Assembly (NCBI RefSeq): GCF_003073375.1
Contig: NZ_CP029002.1
Coordinates: 1,412,001 to 1,476,000 of the forward strand
Source: Lysinibacillus sp. 2017
GTDB taxonomy: Bacteria > Bacillota > Bacilli > Bacillales_A > Planococcaceae
DNA: 64,000 bases
Reading direction: 5' to 3'
Every line of letters begins with the position of its first letter. Position 1 is the stretch's first letter. The position numbers and the translations under genes were made by a program. Below, in pieces: positions 26,547 to 35,512 of the stretch. The notes beneath the pieces are model-generated. The model searched no databases, was not told the DNA's origin, and saw only the letters and a list, made by a program, of their open reading frames with translations.

Positions 26547-28679
26547 ATGGGGAAAATCGCTATTTTGGCTGAGAAACCATCTCAAGCTAGAGCTTATGCA
26601 GAAGCATTTAAAATTAAACAAAAAGAGAAAACATTTATCGAGTTAGAGCCGTGTCCTACATTTCCTGAAGGCGCAATTATAAGTTGGGGTATAGGTCATC
26701 TCGTTGAATTAAAACAGCCAAAGGAATATAAAAAAGAATGGGAAAAGTGGTCACTTGTTTCACTACCGATAATCCTAGATAAATATGAAGATAAAGTGTC
26801 ATCAAAAACGTACACACAATTTAATGCGGTCAAAAGAGTATTTAATGACCCCCAAGTGACAATGATTTATAACGCTTGTGATGCTGAGCGTGAAGGATCA
26901 AATATTTTTTACTCAATTTATAAAATGTCGAAGGTGAAAAAGCCTGTAAAACGCTTATGGATCAACTCTTTAGAGGTTGATGAAATTCGAAAAGGCTTTC
27001 AAAATATGCAAAGTAATGAACGTGACTTGCTTATGTATCAGGAAGCGAAGACACGTCAAATTAGTGACTGGCTCGTTGGAATGAATTGTAGCCGCCTATA
27101 TACGTTATTGTTGCAACAAAAGGGTTTTAAAGGCAGTATTTCCATAGGTCGAGTACAATCGCCAACAGTTTATTTGATTTATAAAAGACTCCAAGAAATC
27201 AACAATTTTAAACCAGAGAATTTTTATGAAATCGAAGGAGTTTTCAAAGCGCAAAATGGAGTGTATAAAGGTAAAGCAAAGATTAAAACAAATGTTAGAG
27301 CAGAAGCTGAGCAGTTACTAATGCAACATGGAATTCAGCCGATGGATACTGGTCAAATATCGAACGTGACGAATAAAACGAAGCGAATCCAGCCACCACG
27401 ACTTCATGCGTTATCGACATTACAAGCAACTGCCAATAAACGTTGGAAATATAGTCCTGCACATGTGTTAAAGTTGACGCAGTCGCTGTATGAGAAGAAA
27501 TTGGTTTCTTACCCACGTACTGATTCTCAACTTATTACACATAATGAGTACGACTATTTAAGTGATGCGCTACCTAAATACCAACAACTTATTGGTAAAT
27601 CGTTTGCGCCGATTTCAAGAGGACATAATAAGCGTTATGTGGACGGTTCTAATGTCGGCGAGCACTATGCTATTATTCCAACGAAAAAGGTACCAACAGA
27701 GAAAGCATTGCAATCAATGGCAGCAGATGAACGGAATATTTATTTTGAAATTTTAAATACAACGCTTGCAATGTTTCATCTAGATTATGAATACGATGAA
27801 AAAATGATACTAACGAATGTCAAAAATATTGAATTTAAATCGATTGGTAAAACAGAACTTGTAAAAGGGTGGAAAGAGCTTTTTACGGGTGATAAGGGTC
27901 TACAAGCGCGTGAGGAAGTACTTCCAGTTGTTTTCCAGGGAGAGATTGTGCAAAGTAAGGTTTCGATTGTCGAAGGAACAACAATGCCTCCTAAACCTTA
28001 TACAGAAGGGCAGCTCATTACGATGATGAAAACGTGCGGGAAGTCGGTTGAGGATGAGGAAGAAATTGAAGTGTTAAAGTCCATTGAAGGCATTGGCACA
28101 GAAGCAACTCGAAGTGGAATTATTGAAACGATTAAAAAGCATGAGTTTATCGAAGTAAAGAGAAATATTGTAAGCATCACACCTAAGGGAGAACTTCTAT
28201 GTAGAGCCATCGAAGGGACATTGCTATCAAGTCCTTCTATGACAGCTAAGTGGGAAATCTATCTAAAAAAGATAGGGCGTGGAGAAGGATCAGCAAAACA
28301 TTTTATTGAAAGCATTGGCAAATTTATTAATCAGTTAATTGCAGAGGTACCAAATAAAATCAATACGCTAACAATCGAAGCCGAGCAGTTTACGAAGCCA
28401 ATAGCAAAGGATATTGTTACTTGCCCAACATGTAAAGTAGGTAAAATTGGCTTACGTAAAAATTTTTATGGTTGCTCAGATTATAAAAATGGTTGTAAAC
28501 AAACATTTCCTGAAAGATTACTAGGGAAGAAACTGACGGAAAAATACATTAAAGACTTATGTACGAACGGTAAAACTTCAGAAATCAAAGGATTTAAAGC
28601 AAAGAGTGGGAAACAGTTTAGTGCTTCACTACGTTTAGTTGAAGGTAAACTTGAATTTGAATTTAATGTAAAAAAATAA
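26547..28679 (+). CDS. topB: DNA topoisomerase III
   Basis: Type IA topoisomerase that decatenates and relaxes negatively supercoiled DNA. 710 residues, near the usual Bacillus length. Toprim domain at the N-terminus (IAILAEKPSQARAYAEAF, then NACDAEREGSNIF near 107). The catalytic Tyr is residue 322 in VSYPRTDSQLI. A C-terminal zinc-ribbon-like part (CPTC...YGCSDYKNGCKQTFP, near 630-655) and a tail domain follow. Chromosomal-type copy; no conjugation genes around it to suggest an element. Confidence 0.95.
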   Translation: MGKIAILAEKPSQARAYAEAFKIKQKEKTFIELEPCPTFPEGAIISWGIGHLVELKQPKEYKKEWEKWSLVSLPIILDKYEDKVSSKTYTQFNAVKRVFNDPQVTMIYNACDAEREGSNIFYSIYKMSKVKKPVKRLWINSLEVDEIRKGFQNMQSNERDLLMYQEAKTRQISDWLVGMNCSRLYTLLLQQKGFKGSISIGRVQSPTVYLIYKRLQEINNFKPENFYEIEGVFKAQNGVYKGKAKIKTNVRAEAEQLLMQHGIQPMDTGQISNVTNKTKRIQPPRLHALSTLQATANKRWKYSPAHVLKLTQSLYEKKLVSYPRTDSQLITHNEYDYLSDALPKYQQLIGKSFAPISRGHNKRYVDGSNVGEHYAIIPTKKVPTEKALQSMAADERNIYFEILNTTLAMFHLDYEYDEKMILTNVKNIEFKSIGKTELVKGWKELFTGDKGLQAREEVLPVVFQGEIVQSKVSIVEGTTMPPKPYTEGQLITMMKTCGKSVEDEEEIEVLKSIEGIGTEATRSGIIETIKKHEFIEVKRNIVSITPKGELLCRAIEGTLLSSPSMTAKWEIYLKKIGRGEGSAKHFIESIGKFINQLIAEVPNKINTLTIEAEQFTKPIAKDIVTCPTCKVGKIGLRKNFYGCSDYKNGCKQTFPERLLGKKLTEKYIKDLCTNGKTSEIKGFKAKSGKQFSASLRLVEGKLEFEFNVKK

Positions 28680-28688
28680 CAGAAATCG

Positions 28689-28720
28689 AGGTAGTTTGTA
28701 TTCGTACAAGCTGCTTTTAT
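28689..28720 (+). terminator. Terminator of topB
   Basis: AGGTAGTTTGTA pairs with TACAAGCTGCTT (some G-U pairs) around a TTCG tetraloop at 28701-28704, then a T-rich tract. Confidence 0.75.
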
Positions 28721-28842
28721 TTTTGCTGTGAATTAAAGTAGTTTAAAATGACTGAATAATTAGAAAAATGTTGGAAATTTTATCCTTTACCTGTATAGTA
28801 AAAGTAACAAGACAGTGAGACGAAAGAAAGGGGAATGTGACA

Positions 28843-29691
28843 ATGAAAATTATAATTTCAACAGAAAGTGGTTCAGATTTACCAGTAAAGTTAGCAACTC
28901 AGCATAACATACAAATTATACCGATGCATATTTTAATGGATGGTTGTAAGTACTTAGATGGGCAAGTTTCAGTGAATGAGATTTTACATTATCACGATCG
29001 TACGAATATGACCCCGAGTACTAGCGCTCCATCAATTATAGAATATGTACATTTTTTTAATCGTATTTTCGAAAAGTACCAGGATTGTACGATTGTTCAC
29101 ATATGTTATTCATCAAAAACATCGAAATCTTTTCACAATGCAAGTGTTGCATCAAAGCAATTTAAACACATATATCTAATAGACACACTTAGCGCAAATG
29201 GAGGGTTAAGTGCAATCGTACTTTTTGCAGCTGAGCAATTAAAACAAGATCCATCGATTGAACTGACACAATTACTGGAAAAAATTGAGGCAATTGTGCC
29301 AAAAACGAAATATGCCTTTGTTGCAGGAAATGTTCAATTTATAAAGGCTGGTGGACGTGTGCAAAATAGTGCCATGATGGAGAATTCATATTTAAAAAGT
29401 TGGCCATGTATTGAACAAATTGAAGGAAACCTACTCACTACGAAAATGTACTATGGAATATTGGAAAGTGTAGTAGAAAAATTAATTCATAACTTTTTTG
29501 AAGAATATACACTTTGTCAACATCAACTTTATTTAGTTTATTCTTTAGGGTTTAGCGAATCCATTAAACACTATGTGAACGAATATGTGAAAGAAAAAGG
29601 ATTCGAAAATGTAGTGTGGCTGGAGGCTGGTGCAGTTATATCTTCACATGCTGGTCCTGGTAGTTTTGGAATTGCAGGAATTGAACAATGA
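28843..29691 (+). CDS. DegV-family protein, second copy
   Basis: About 282 residues, DegV fold: KIIISTESGSDLP at the start, IQIIPMHILMDGCKYLD near 25, MTPSTSAPSIIEYVHFF near 54, HICYSSKTSKSFHNASVA near 88, YAFVAGNVQFIKAGGRV near 156, and GAVISSHAGPGSFGIAG at the end, where the His and GPG are typical ligand-phosphate contacts. ATG 28843 is preferred (AAAGGGG ten bases upstream); GTG 28837 is an alternative. Quite diverged from the copy at 25388, so not a recent duplication. Confidence 0.88.
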   Translation: MKIIISTESGSDLPVKLATQHNIQIIPMHILMDGCKYLDGQVSVNEILHYHDRTNMTPSTSAPSIIEYVHFFNRIFEKYQDCTIVHICYSSKTSKSFHNASVASKQFKHIYLIDTLSANGGLSAIVLFAAEQLKQDPSIELTQLLEKIEAIVPKTKYAFVAGNVQFIKAGGRVQNSAMMENSYLKSWPCIEQIEGNLLTTKMYYGILESVVEKLIHNFFEEYTLCQHQLYLVYSLGFSESIKHYVNEYVKEKGFENVVWLEAGAVISSHAGPGSFGIAGIEQ

Positions 29692-29800
29692 TAAATAGGT
29701 TGAAAGGACAAATGATGATCAAGTTGGCCGTTTTATTTTCATTAAAATGTCGATTTTCCACTAAAGAACACACCGTTTTCATAAAAAAACATATAATATA

Positions 29801-29829
29801 TTGACAAATTAGAAAATTATACGTATTTT
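29801..29829 (+). promoter_or_regulatory. Upstream promoter (P1) of the aspartokinase gene
   Basis: TTGACA (29801-29806), 17-base spacer, TATTTT (29824-29829). Confidence 0.55.
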
Positions 29830-29862
29830 GACTAAATAGATTACTAAATTTACAGAATACTA

Positions 29863-29891
29863 TTGACTGTATCAAGGAGAATTTGTACACT
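29863..29891 (+). promoter_or_regulatory. Downstream promoter (P2) of the aspartokinase gene
   Basis: TTGACT (29863-29868), 17-base spacer, TACACT (29886-29891). No T-box core or lysine-riboswitch structure found in the 260-base leader. Confidence 0.6.
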
Positions 29892-29954
29892 GTGTAAGGT
29901 CAAGTGTTTTTTCGGCAAAGACAAATATTAATTTGAAAGTAAGGATATGATGAA

Positions 29955-31316
29955 ATGATAGTATGTAAATTTGGCGGCACGTCTGTCGCTAGTGCAGAAC
30001 AAATCAAAAAAGTAGCAAATATTGTGAAGTCTAATCCTGAAAGAAAGATTGTCGCTGTTTCTGCGCCAGGTAAGCGTTCAAGTGATGATATTAAGGTGAC
30101 AGACCTTTTAATTGATTTAGCTGACACGGCACTAGCAGGTGGAGATGCTGAATCAAAAATTGAAATTGTAGTAAATCGTTATCGTGCCATTACAAATGGT
30201 TTAGGGTTAGATGACACCATTATCGATATTATTGTGCAAGACTTACGTGAGCGTGTAACAGGCGATCGTTCAAATAAAGAATTATTTATTGATAGTATTA
30301 AAGCAAGTGGTGAAGACAATAATGCAAAGTTAATCGCAACCTATTTTAATGCGGTAGGTCTTCCAGCAAAATATGTTAGTCCGAAAGAGGGGCTAATCGT
30401 CAACGATTTACCAGAGCGTACCTATGCACTTCCTGAAGCATATGAAAACTTACAAAAATTAAAAGATGAACAAGAAATTATTATTTTCCCAGGATTCTTC
30501 GGTTATACAAAAGCGGGAATTTTACGTACGTTTGATCGAGGTGGCTCGGACATAACTGGTTCGATATTAGCTTCTGCAGTTGGAGCGGACCTTTATGAAA
30601 ACTTTACAGATGTAGATTGCGTTTTTGCCGCTAATCCGAAAATAGTCAATGATCCGATTGATATTAAAGAAATTACGTACCGTGAAATGCGTGAACTTTC
30701 CTATGCAGGCTTTTCTGTGTTTCATGACGAAGCACTGATGCCAGTTTATAAACAAGGGATACCGGTTAATATTAAAAATACAAATAATCCATCAGCACCA
30801 GGGACACACATATTACCTACACGTCCTCTAACAAATCGACCTGTAACAGGGATTTCCGCGGATGGTGGCTTCTCGATATTATATGTATCTAAATATTTAA
30901 TGAACCGAGAAATTGGCTTCGGTCGTAAGTTACTTCAAATTATTGAAGAGGAAAACATTTCATACGATCATACACCTTCAGGGCTAGATGATATTTCGGT
31001 TATTATGCGCTCAAACCAGCTAACTGCAGCAATAGAAAAACGCATTATCGAACGTGTGAAAACCGAATTATGCGCAGATGATGTACATTTTAGGCATGAT
31101 TTATCTATGATTGTTATTGTGGGTGAAGGTATGCGTAATAACACAGGCTTAGCAGCACGCGCGGCAACCGCTATTTCTAAAACAGGTGCCAATATTGAAA
31201 TGATCAACCAAGGTTCATCAGAAGTGAGCTTAGTGTTTGGCGTGCGTTCTCAATACGAAGTTCAGATTTTAAAAAGTCTGTATGAAGAGTTTTTCGCAGC
31301 CATATCAATCGTTTGA
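29955..31316 (+). CDS. yclM: Aspartate kinase (YclM/ThrD type)
   Basis: Phosphorylates aspartate, the entry to lysine, threonine and methionine synthesis. 453 residues, matching the B. subtilis aspartokinase III class rather than the alpha/beta LysC class. Kinase part: VCKFGGTSVASAEQI at the start, VSAPGKRSSDD near 34, FPGFFGYT near 178 and FDRGGSDITGS near 195. Two C-terminal ACT domains follow (ISILYVSKYLMNREIGF near 305; MIVIVGEGMRNNTGLAARAATA near 383), through which amino acids inhibit the enzyme. AAGGA is nine bases before ATG. Confidence 0.93.
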   Translation: MIVCKFGGTSVASAEQIKKVANIVKSNPERKIVAVSAPGKRSSDDIKVTDLLIDLADTALAGGDAESKIEIVVNRYRAITNGLGLDDTIIDIIVQDLRERVTGDRSNKELFIDSIKASGEDNNAKLIATYFNAVGLPAKYVSPKEGLIVNDLPERTYALPEAYENLQKLKDEQEIIIFPGFFGYTKAGILRTFDRGGSDITGSILASAVGADLYENFTDVDCVFAANPKIVNDPIDIKEITYREMRELSYAGFSVFHDEALMPVYKQGIPVNIKNTNNPSAPGTHILPTRPLTNRPVTGISADGGFSILYVSKYLMNREIGFGRKLLQIIEEENISYDHTPSGLDDISVIMRSNQLTAAIEKRIIERVKTELCADDVHFRHDLSMIVIVGEGMRNNTGLAARAATAISKTGANIEMINQGSSEVSLVFGVRSQYEVQILKSLYEEFFAAISIV

Positions 31317-31328
31317 AATGAAGAGAAC

Positions 31329-31360
31329 AAGTCGAATCCATAAGGGGTTCGGCTTTTTTT
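31329..31360 (+). terminator. Terminator of the aspartokinase gene
   Basis: AAGTCGAATCC pairs with GGGTTCGGCTT (G-U pairs), then a T7 run ending at 31360. Confidence 0.85.
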
Positions 31361-31420
31361 CTTGTATAATAAAAACCAACATGTGAGAATAGTTAGAGGT
31401 TGCTCGTAGGAGGCGTTAAC

Positions 31421-32116
31421 ATGAAAATTGAAATCTTCTCTGACTTTGCTTGTCCGTTTTGTTATATTGCAAAAACGAGATTATATGAAGCAATTGAACA
31501 ATTACATTTACAAGATGAAGTAACTATTGAATATAAAGCCTATTCGTTAAATCCATCTGCTTCCAAAACAGAAGTGATACCTTATAAAAAAGCAATGCTT
31601 GAATTAAAAGGGTTGTCACAAAATAAATTGGATGAAGTAACGGAATCGATACAAACTCATGCAAGTGAGGTAGGCCTTACATTCGATTTTGACAACATCA
31701 TTTTAGCGAACACAGAAAATGCACATCGATTAAGTAAACTTGCCAAATTGTATAACAAGGAACAACAATTTGTTGAAAACGTAATGCATCGGTATTTTAC
31801 TAAATGTTTAAATTTGAATGATTCAGCCGCGTTGCTAGAAATTTGTTCGGAATTGGCTATTCCAGAATCTGAAGCAATCGAAGCGATTAACACAGACCGC
31901 TTTTCACAATCATTAGCACAGGATCGTTATGATGCTCAACAGCTTCAAATTACAAGTGTACCATTTTTTGTATTTGAAAATCGTTACGGTATAAAAGGTG
32001 TAGAGCCGATGGAAGTATTTACAAAGACGTTATTACAGGCAAAAGAAATTGCCACAACAAACTTGCAGGTCATTGAAAGTGATTTAAATTGTGGAGATGG
32101 CGGCTGTACAATATAA
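31421..32116 (+). CDS. DsbA-family (FrnE-like) oxidoreductase
   Basis: About 231 residues, thioredoxin fold with inserted helices. The active-site motif CPFC is in FSDFACPFCYIAK (near residue 9), and the cis-Pro loop is QITSVPFFVFENRYGIKG near 180. No signal peptide, so it acts in the cytoplasm like FrnE/YwbO proteins. An unusual C-terminal CGDGGC adds a second Cys pair, as seen in other FrnE-like proteins. ATG 31421 has TAGGAGG upstream; the longer frame from TTG 31400 would include the ribosome binding site. Confidence 0.9.
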   Translation: MKIEIFSDFACPFCYIAKTRLYEAIEQLHLQDEVTIEYKAYSLNPSASKTEVIPYKKAMLELKGLSQNKLDEVTESIQTHASEVGLTFDFDNIILANTENAHRLSKLAKLYNKEQQFVENVMHRYFTKCLNLNDSAALLEICSELAIPESEAIEAINTDRFSQSLAQDRYDAQQLQITSVPFFVFENRYGIKGVEPMEVFTKTLLQAKEIATTNLQVIESDLNCGDGGCTI

Positions 32117-32181
32117 ACAATTTTCATAGAAAAACGATGTATTTTTGATAAACTATTCACATCATTTATAAGGGGATTTTC

Positions 32182-32712
32182 ATGCAAAAGTATATGTATC
32201 AATCATTAGGTGACATCAAATCAACAGTACCGCAGCCAATTTATAATGAACAGGGTGAGCATATTCAAAGTGTGCAACGGGTTTATGATAACGGATTGAA
32301 AAAGTTGCTCGATAATTATTTTGATAATCGGTATTTTTTGAAATATGAAGTGCTCGATAAAAATGGTCAAGCAATTTTTCAAACAAAGAAAATTTTTCGC
32401 CGAGGTAAAGTATGGTTCGAGGCACGAAATCTTGCATCGAATAAAAAATATATTATTAACTATGAAAACTGGCGAATAGGTGTGCCCGAGCTATTCGTTA
32501 CAGGAAATAATGTTAAAATGAAAATTGATAAAGAGATGGAAGATTGGTCTACATTTATCGTTGATGAACAAGTAATTGCACGTTGGCTTGCTAATTATAA
32601 TGAACAAAGTAAATTGTTCGATATCACATTGGAACTTTCAGAGGAAGCACCAATTCAAGATATCGCTTATTATATCGCCATTGCACAAGCAACATTATTT
32701 ATTGGGGTATAG
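32182..32712 (+). CDS. Tubby C-terminal-like (LURP/YxjI-like) domain protein
   Basis: 176 residues, mostly beta strands (YFLKYEVLDKNGQAIFQTKK, KVWFEARN, KYIINYENW, KMKIDKEMEDWSTFIVDEQ) closed by one hydrophobic helix (DIAYYIAIAQATLFIGV). This strand-rich barrel with a buried C-terminal helix is the tubby-like/LOR pattern found in many Bacillales hypothetical proteins. AAGGGG is upstream of ATG 32182. Function unknown; the family call rests on pattern, not a motif. Confidence 0.6.
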   Translation: MQKYMYQSLGDIKSTVPQPIYNEQGEHIQSVQRVYDNGLKKLLDNYFDNRYFLKYEVLDKNGQAIFQTKKIFRRGKVWFEARNLASNKKYIINYENWRIGVPELFVTGNNVKMKIDKEMEDWSTFIVDEQVIARWLANYNEQSKLFDITLELSEEAPIQDIAYYIAIAQATLFIGV

Positions 32713-32723
32713 GAGAGAATTAG

Positions 32724-32960
32724 ATGAACGTAGTATTTGTATTAACAGAAACAGCAGAAGAAGTGCTGAAAATGGTATCTCATGACGTTGCAGGATTACT
32801 TGCTGCGGTTAAGGGGGAGAGCGTATCTTTCCCATTCGGTACGTATCAATATGACAGCCACACACTCGATCATTATTTAATAGATGGGGTTTACAATCAA
32901 GAATTAGTTATTTATTTAAAACCAGAACAAAATAAAAACGAAACAGTTTTTCCAATTTAA
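32724..32960 (+). CDS. Hypothetical protein, 78 aa
   Basis: Begins VVFVLTETAEEVLKMV and has a Tyr/His-rich middle (FGTYQYDSHTLDHYLIDG). No membrane segment or known motif. AGGAGAG before ATG 32724, and only 11 bases after the tubby-like gene, so they probably share a transcript. Not recognised. Confidence 0.7.
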   Translation: MNVVFVLTETAEEVLKMVSHDVAGLLAAVKGESVSFPFGTYQYDSHTLDHYLIDGVYNQELVIYLKPEQNKNETVFPI

Positions 32961-32975
32961 AGGAAAAATCCAGCG

Positions 32976-33020
32976 CCTGTCGAATGTATGAAATAGTACA
33001 TTTTGGCAGGTGATTTTTTT
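32976..33020 (+). terminator. Terminator-like hairpin overlapping the next gene's ribosome binding site
   Basis: CCTGTCGAATGTA (32976-32988) pairs imperfectly with TACATTTTGGCAGG (32997-33010), followed by eight T (33013-33020). The ribosome binding site AGGTGA (33008-33013) of the following gene lies in the right arm and foot. Confidence 0.7.
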
Positions 33021-33286
33021 TGGAGCAAATGAGTTTATTTGACGTACATTCAGAGCAGGTAAAAACCAACTTTCAGCTTTTAGATAAAGTAAAGGTTGTG
33101 TTAATTGATGAAGAAATCGATAGTGAAACACATCATTATCGTAAATATTATGAGCCGCATATACTAAATAAAGTTGGCGAAATCACAAATGTTCAAATTA
33201 ACGACAAAAATGTAGTAACATATGAAGTGGATATATATGGATTGAAGTATTACTTGATGGAGCAAGAATTGATATGGATAGGATAG
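33020..33286 (+). CDS. Hypothetical protein, 88 aa
   Basis: Probable TTG start at 33020, seven bases after AGGTGA; ATG 33029 is the alternative. It opens EQMSLFDVHSEQ and has a C-terminal beta segment (VTYEVDIYGLKYYLMEQELIWIG) of SH3-like character. The opening looks like a PCNA/beta-clamp-style peptide (QMSLFD), which is a resemblance only. Its ribosome binding site sits in a terminator-like hairpin. Family not recognised. Confidence 0.65.
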   Translation: MEQMSLFDVHSEQVKTNFQLLDKVKVVLIDEEIDSETHHYRKYYEPHILNKVGEITNVQINDKNVVTYEVDIYGLKYYLMEQELIWIG

Positions 33287-33405
33287 TATAGTAGCTATGT
33301 AAATGTCACATACCGAAAAACCAAATTGTAAAATAATTGTTAATTTTATGTAAATGTCATGATAAGATAGGATTTTAATGATAATAACAATTTGGTGGTG
33401 ATGGA

Positions 33406-34977
33406 ATGCTCACGATTTTTGGTGGGATTGGTCTATTTTTACTCGGGATGACGATGTTAACAAATGGCCTAAAAGAAATTGCCGGCGATGCATTAAAGCG
33501 ATGGTTAAATACGTTTACAAAAGGTCGAATTAGTGCGGTGATTTCCGGTGCTGTGATGACGTTACTTGTACAATCATCAACAGCCACAACCCTTCTAACA
33601 ATTGGTTTTGTTAGTGCAGGGTTATTAACCTTTATGCAATCGATAGGCGTTATTATCGGTGCGAATATAGGTAGTACGAGTACAGGTTGGATTATTTCTT
33701 TAATCGGTTTCAAAATTAGTTTACAAACGATGGCATTACCAATTATTGGTATAGGAGTATTTATGTCTCTGATTGCACCTAATGATATTAAGAAGTTTGG
33801 AAATGTTTTTGCAGGTTTTGGTCTTTTATTTTTAGGAATTGATATGCTTCAACAAGGAATGGGTTCTGCACAAGATTTAATTTCATTCGAATCGATTCCA
33901 GCAGACTCGATTATCTCGATTTTCTTATTAATCGTCATCGGCGTTGTGATGACCGTTATTATGCAAGCATCAAGCGCGGCAATGGCTGCTACATTAGCTG
34001 CATTATTTACAGGGGCAATCGATTTTGAACAAGCAGCTTATTTAGTCATCGGGCAAAACATTGGTACAACTGCAACCGCTCTATTTGCATCTATCGGTGC
34101 ATCGGTTTCTGCAAAACGAACGGCGATGACCCATTTAATGTTCAACCTAATTACCGCCTTAATTGTTACAATGATTTTCTCGTATTTTGTTAAGGCGACA
34201 AAATCGATTACTGTTTTTATCTCCGGAGAATTTGATCAGACATTAGGTTTGGCCATTTTCCACACGCTGTTTAGTCTAGTAGGGGCACTTATTTTTATTC
34301 CACTTATGAAGCCATTTGCGAATTTACTCATTAAAATGGTACCAGAACGTGAGAATGCCTTAACGCGTAATTTAGATAACAGCTTAGTTGAGATGCCTTC
34401 AGTAGCAATTGAAGTGTCATTTAAAACGATGCGTGAGATTATGTTAGAACTAACAAAAACGCAACAAATGTTAATGAATGTGAAAAAAGTAACCGTTGAA
34501 TACGAAAAGAAAATGTTAGAAATTGAGGAAGCAATTGATAGTACCCGTAAATTTTTAGATGGTATTTTAGTGACTTCAAAAAGAGAACGTTTAAAACTTA
34601 TTTCAATTTTACATACACTGGATCATTTAATTCGATTAATTAAAGTATTACGTGAGCAGCAAAAAGTAGAGGCCTTATACTTACAAGAAAAACTAATGCT
34701 AGAATGGCAAGAAATGTTAACGACAATAGAAGAAAAATTAATTCACGAAGAAAAGATGCTGGATATTTCCATTATTCTTGAGCAAACTTCTCAGCAAATG
34801 GCACAGGAACGTCGTGATAAACGAAACCAATATTTTGAGCGCTCTGTATCAAATGAAACACAATTAGATTTAGCGGTTTCGAAAGTAGAGTCATTGCTAT
34901 GGATTGACCGTTTAGTATACCATTACTGGCGCGCAACGGCTCGAATGGCCGAATATCAAACGGCCAATGACGAGTAA
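33406..34977 (+). CDS. Na/Pi-cotransporter family protein with PhoU-like tail
   Basis: 523 residues. Residues 1-310 hold eight to ten membrane segments with the inverted repeat signatures of the NptA/SLC34-like family: LLVQSSTATTLLTIGF near 51 and VIMQASSAAMAATLAALF near 186, each followed by GANIGS or GQNIGTT. The last 190 residues are helical and charged, like the PhoU-type domain often fused here. It should import phosphate with sodium, although some members act on other anions. A single gene, with its own terminator. Confidence 0.9.
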   Translation: MLTIFGGIGLFLLGMTMLTNGLKEIAGDALKRWLNTFTKGRISAVISGAVMTLLVQSSTATTLLTIGFVSAGLLTFMQSIGVIIGANIGSTSTGWIISLIGFKISLQTMALPIIGIGVFMSLIAPNDIKKFGNVFAGFGLLFLGIDMLQQGMGSAQDLISFESIPADSIISIFLLIVIGVVMTVIMQASSAAMAATLAALFTGAIDFEQAAYLVIGQNIGTTATALFASIGASVSAKRTAMTHLMFNLITALIVTMIFSYFVKATKSITVFISGEFDQTLGLAIFHTLFSLVGALIFIPLMKPFANLLIKMVPERENALTRNLDNSLVEMPSVAIEVSFKTMREIMLELTKTQQMLMNVKKVTVEYEKKMLEIEEAIDSTRKFLDGILVTSKRERLKLISILHTLDHLIRLIKVLREQQKVEALYLQEKLMLEWQEMLTTIEEKLIHEEKMLDISIILEQTSQQMAQERRDKRNQYFERSVSNETQLDLAVSKVESLLWIDRLVYHYWRATARMAEYQTANDE

Positions 34978-34983
34978 GATAAA

Positions 34984-35025
34984 GGAGGTGTCCAGAAAGC
35001 GATTTCCGGACACCTCCATTTTATT
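34984..35025. terminator. Bidirectional terminator
   Basis: GGAGGTGTCC (34984-34993) pairs with GGACACCTCC (35008-35017) between convergent genes; T-rich on the plus strand. Confidence 0.9.
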
Positions 35026-35218
35026 ATTTTTTATATTTCTTTTCTGCCTTCATACCAATAATGCGAATGACAATACCAATTAAAATAAATATCCAGCCAA
35101 TACCGATAAATACATAGTTTAATGTTTGCGTTGTATTTGGAAGTACATTAAAAAGTCCGATAGCAACGACAAGGATGCCTGAAAAGGAAACTAATAATCC
35201 TGCAGTTATGATGTTCAC
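35024..35218 (-). CDS. Small two-helix membrane protein, 64 aa
   Basis: Two hydrophobic helices (IITAGLLVSFSGILVVAIGLF, then YVFIGIGWIFILIGIVIRIIG) and a basic tail (MKAEKKYKK), so both ends are probably cytoplasmic. GTG 35218 has AGAGGTGA five bases upstream; the longer GTG start at 35227 lies within that site. Not recognised beyond this topology. Confidence 0.7.
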   Translation of the reverse strand: MNIITAGLLVSFSGILVVAIGLFNVLPNTTQTLNYVFIGIGWIFILIGIVIRIIGMKAEKKYKK

Positions 35219-35227
35219 TTTATTCAC

Positions 35228-35512
35228 CTCTGAAAAATTCTAACACGCCCAATTAGTGAATACAATGTTAACAGTGGAAATGTGGTAATCTATGAGAAAT
35301 AATTACTGCATAGGTTTGCCACTATTTTTTCATGAAAATTTCACAAAACAAACGAATATACGTTCTATTTGAAGTAATCAAAGGTGGTTTAAGTAGTTGG
35401 TTTTGTGATAAAATAATAAAAAGTGCTTAATCCATAAAAAAGATGCGAAAATATTTTGGAATCGTAGTAATATAGGTAAAGTAATTAATTTTTGATGGAA
35501 GTTGGGAAAACA
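35228..35512. other. Intergenic region with an orphan terminator-like structure
   Basis: AGTGG (35273-35277) and AATCTATG (35287-35294) pair with CATAGGTT (35309-35316) and CCACT (35319-35323), followed by T6. No gene precedes it on the plus strand. The rest holds the promoters of two divergent genes; I see no clear box. Confidence 0.4.

Noticed and set aside
29692-29954. Lysine riboswitch or threonine T-box before the aspartokinase gene
   Set aside because: No GGTGGNACC core and no lysine-riboswitch stem set could be found in the leader; two ordinary promoters explain it.
33029-33031. ATG 33029 as the start of the 88-residue protein
   Set aside because: GGAG is only three bases away, while TTG 33020 is seven bases from AGGTGA; kept as an alternative.
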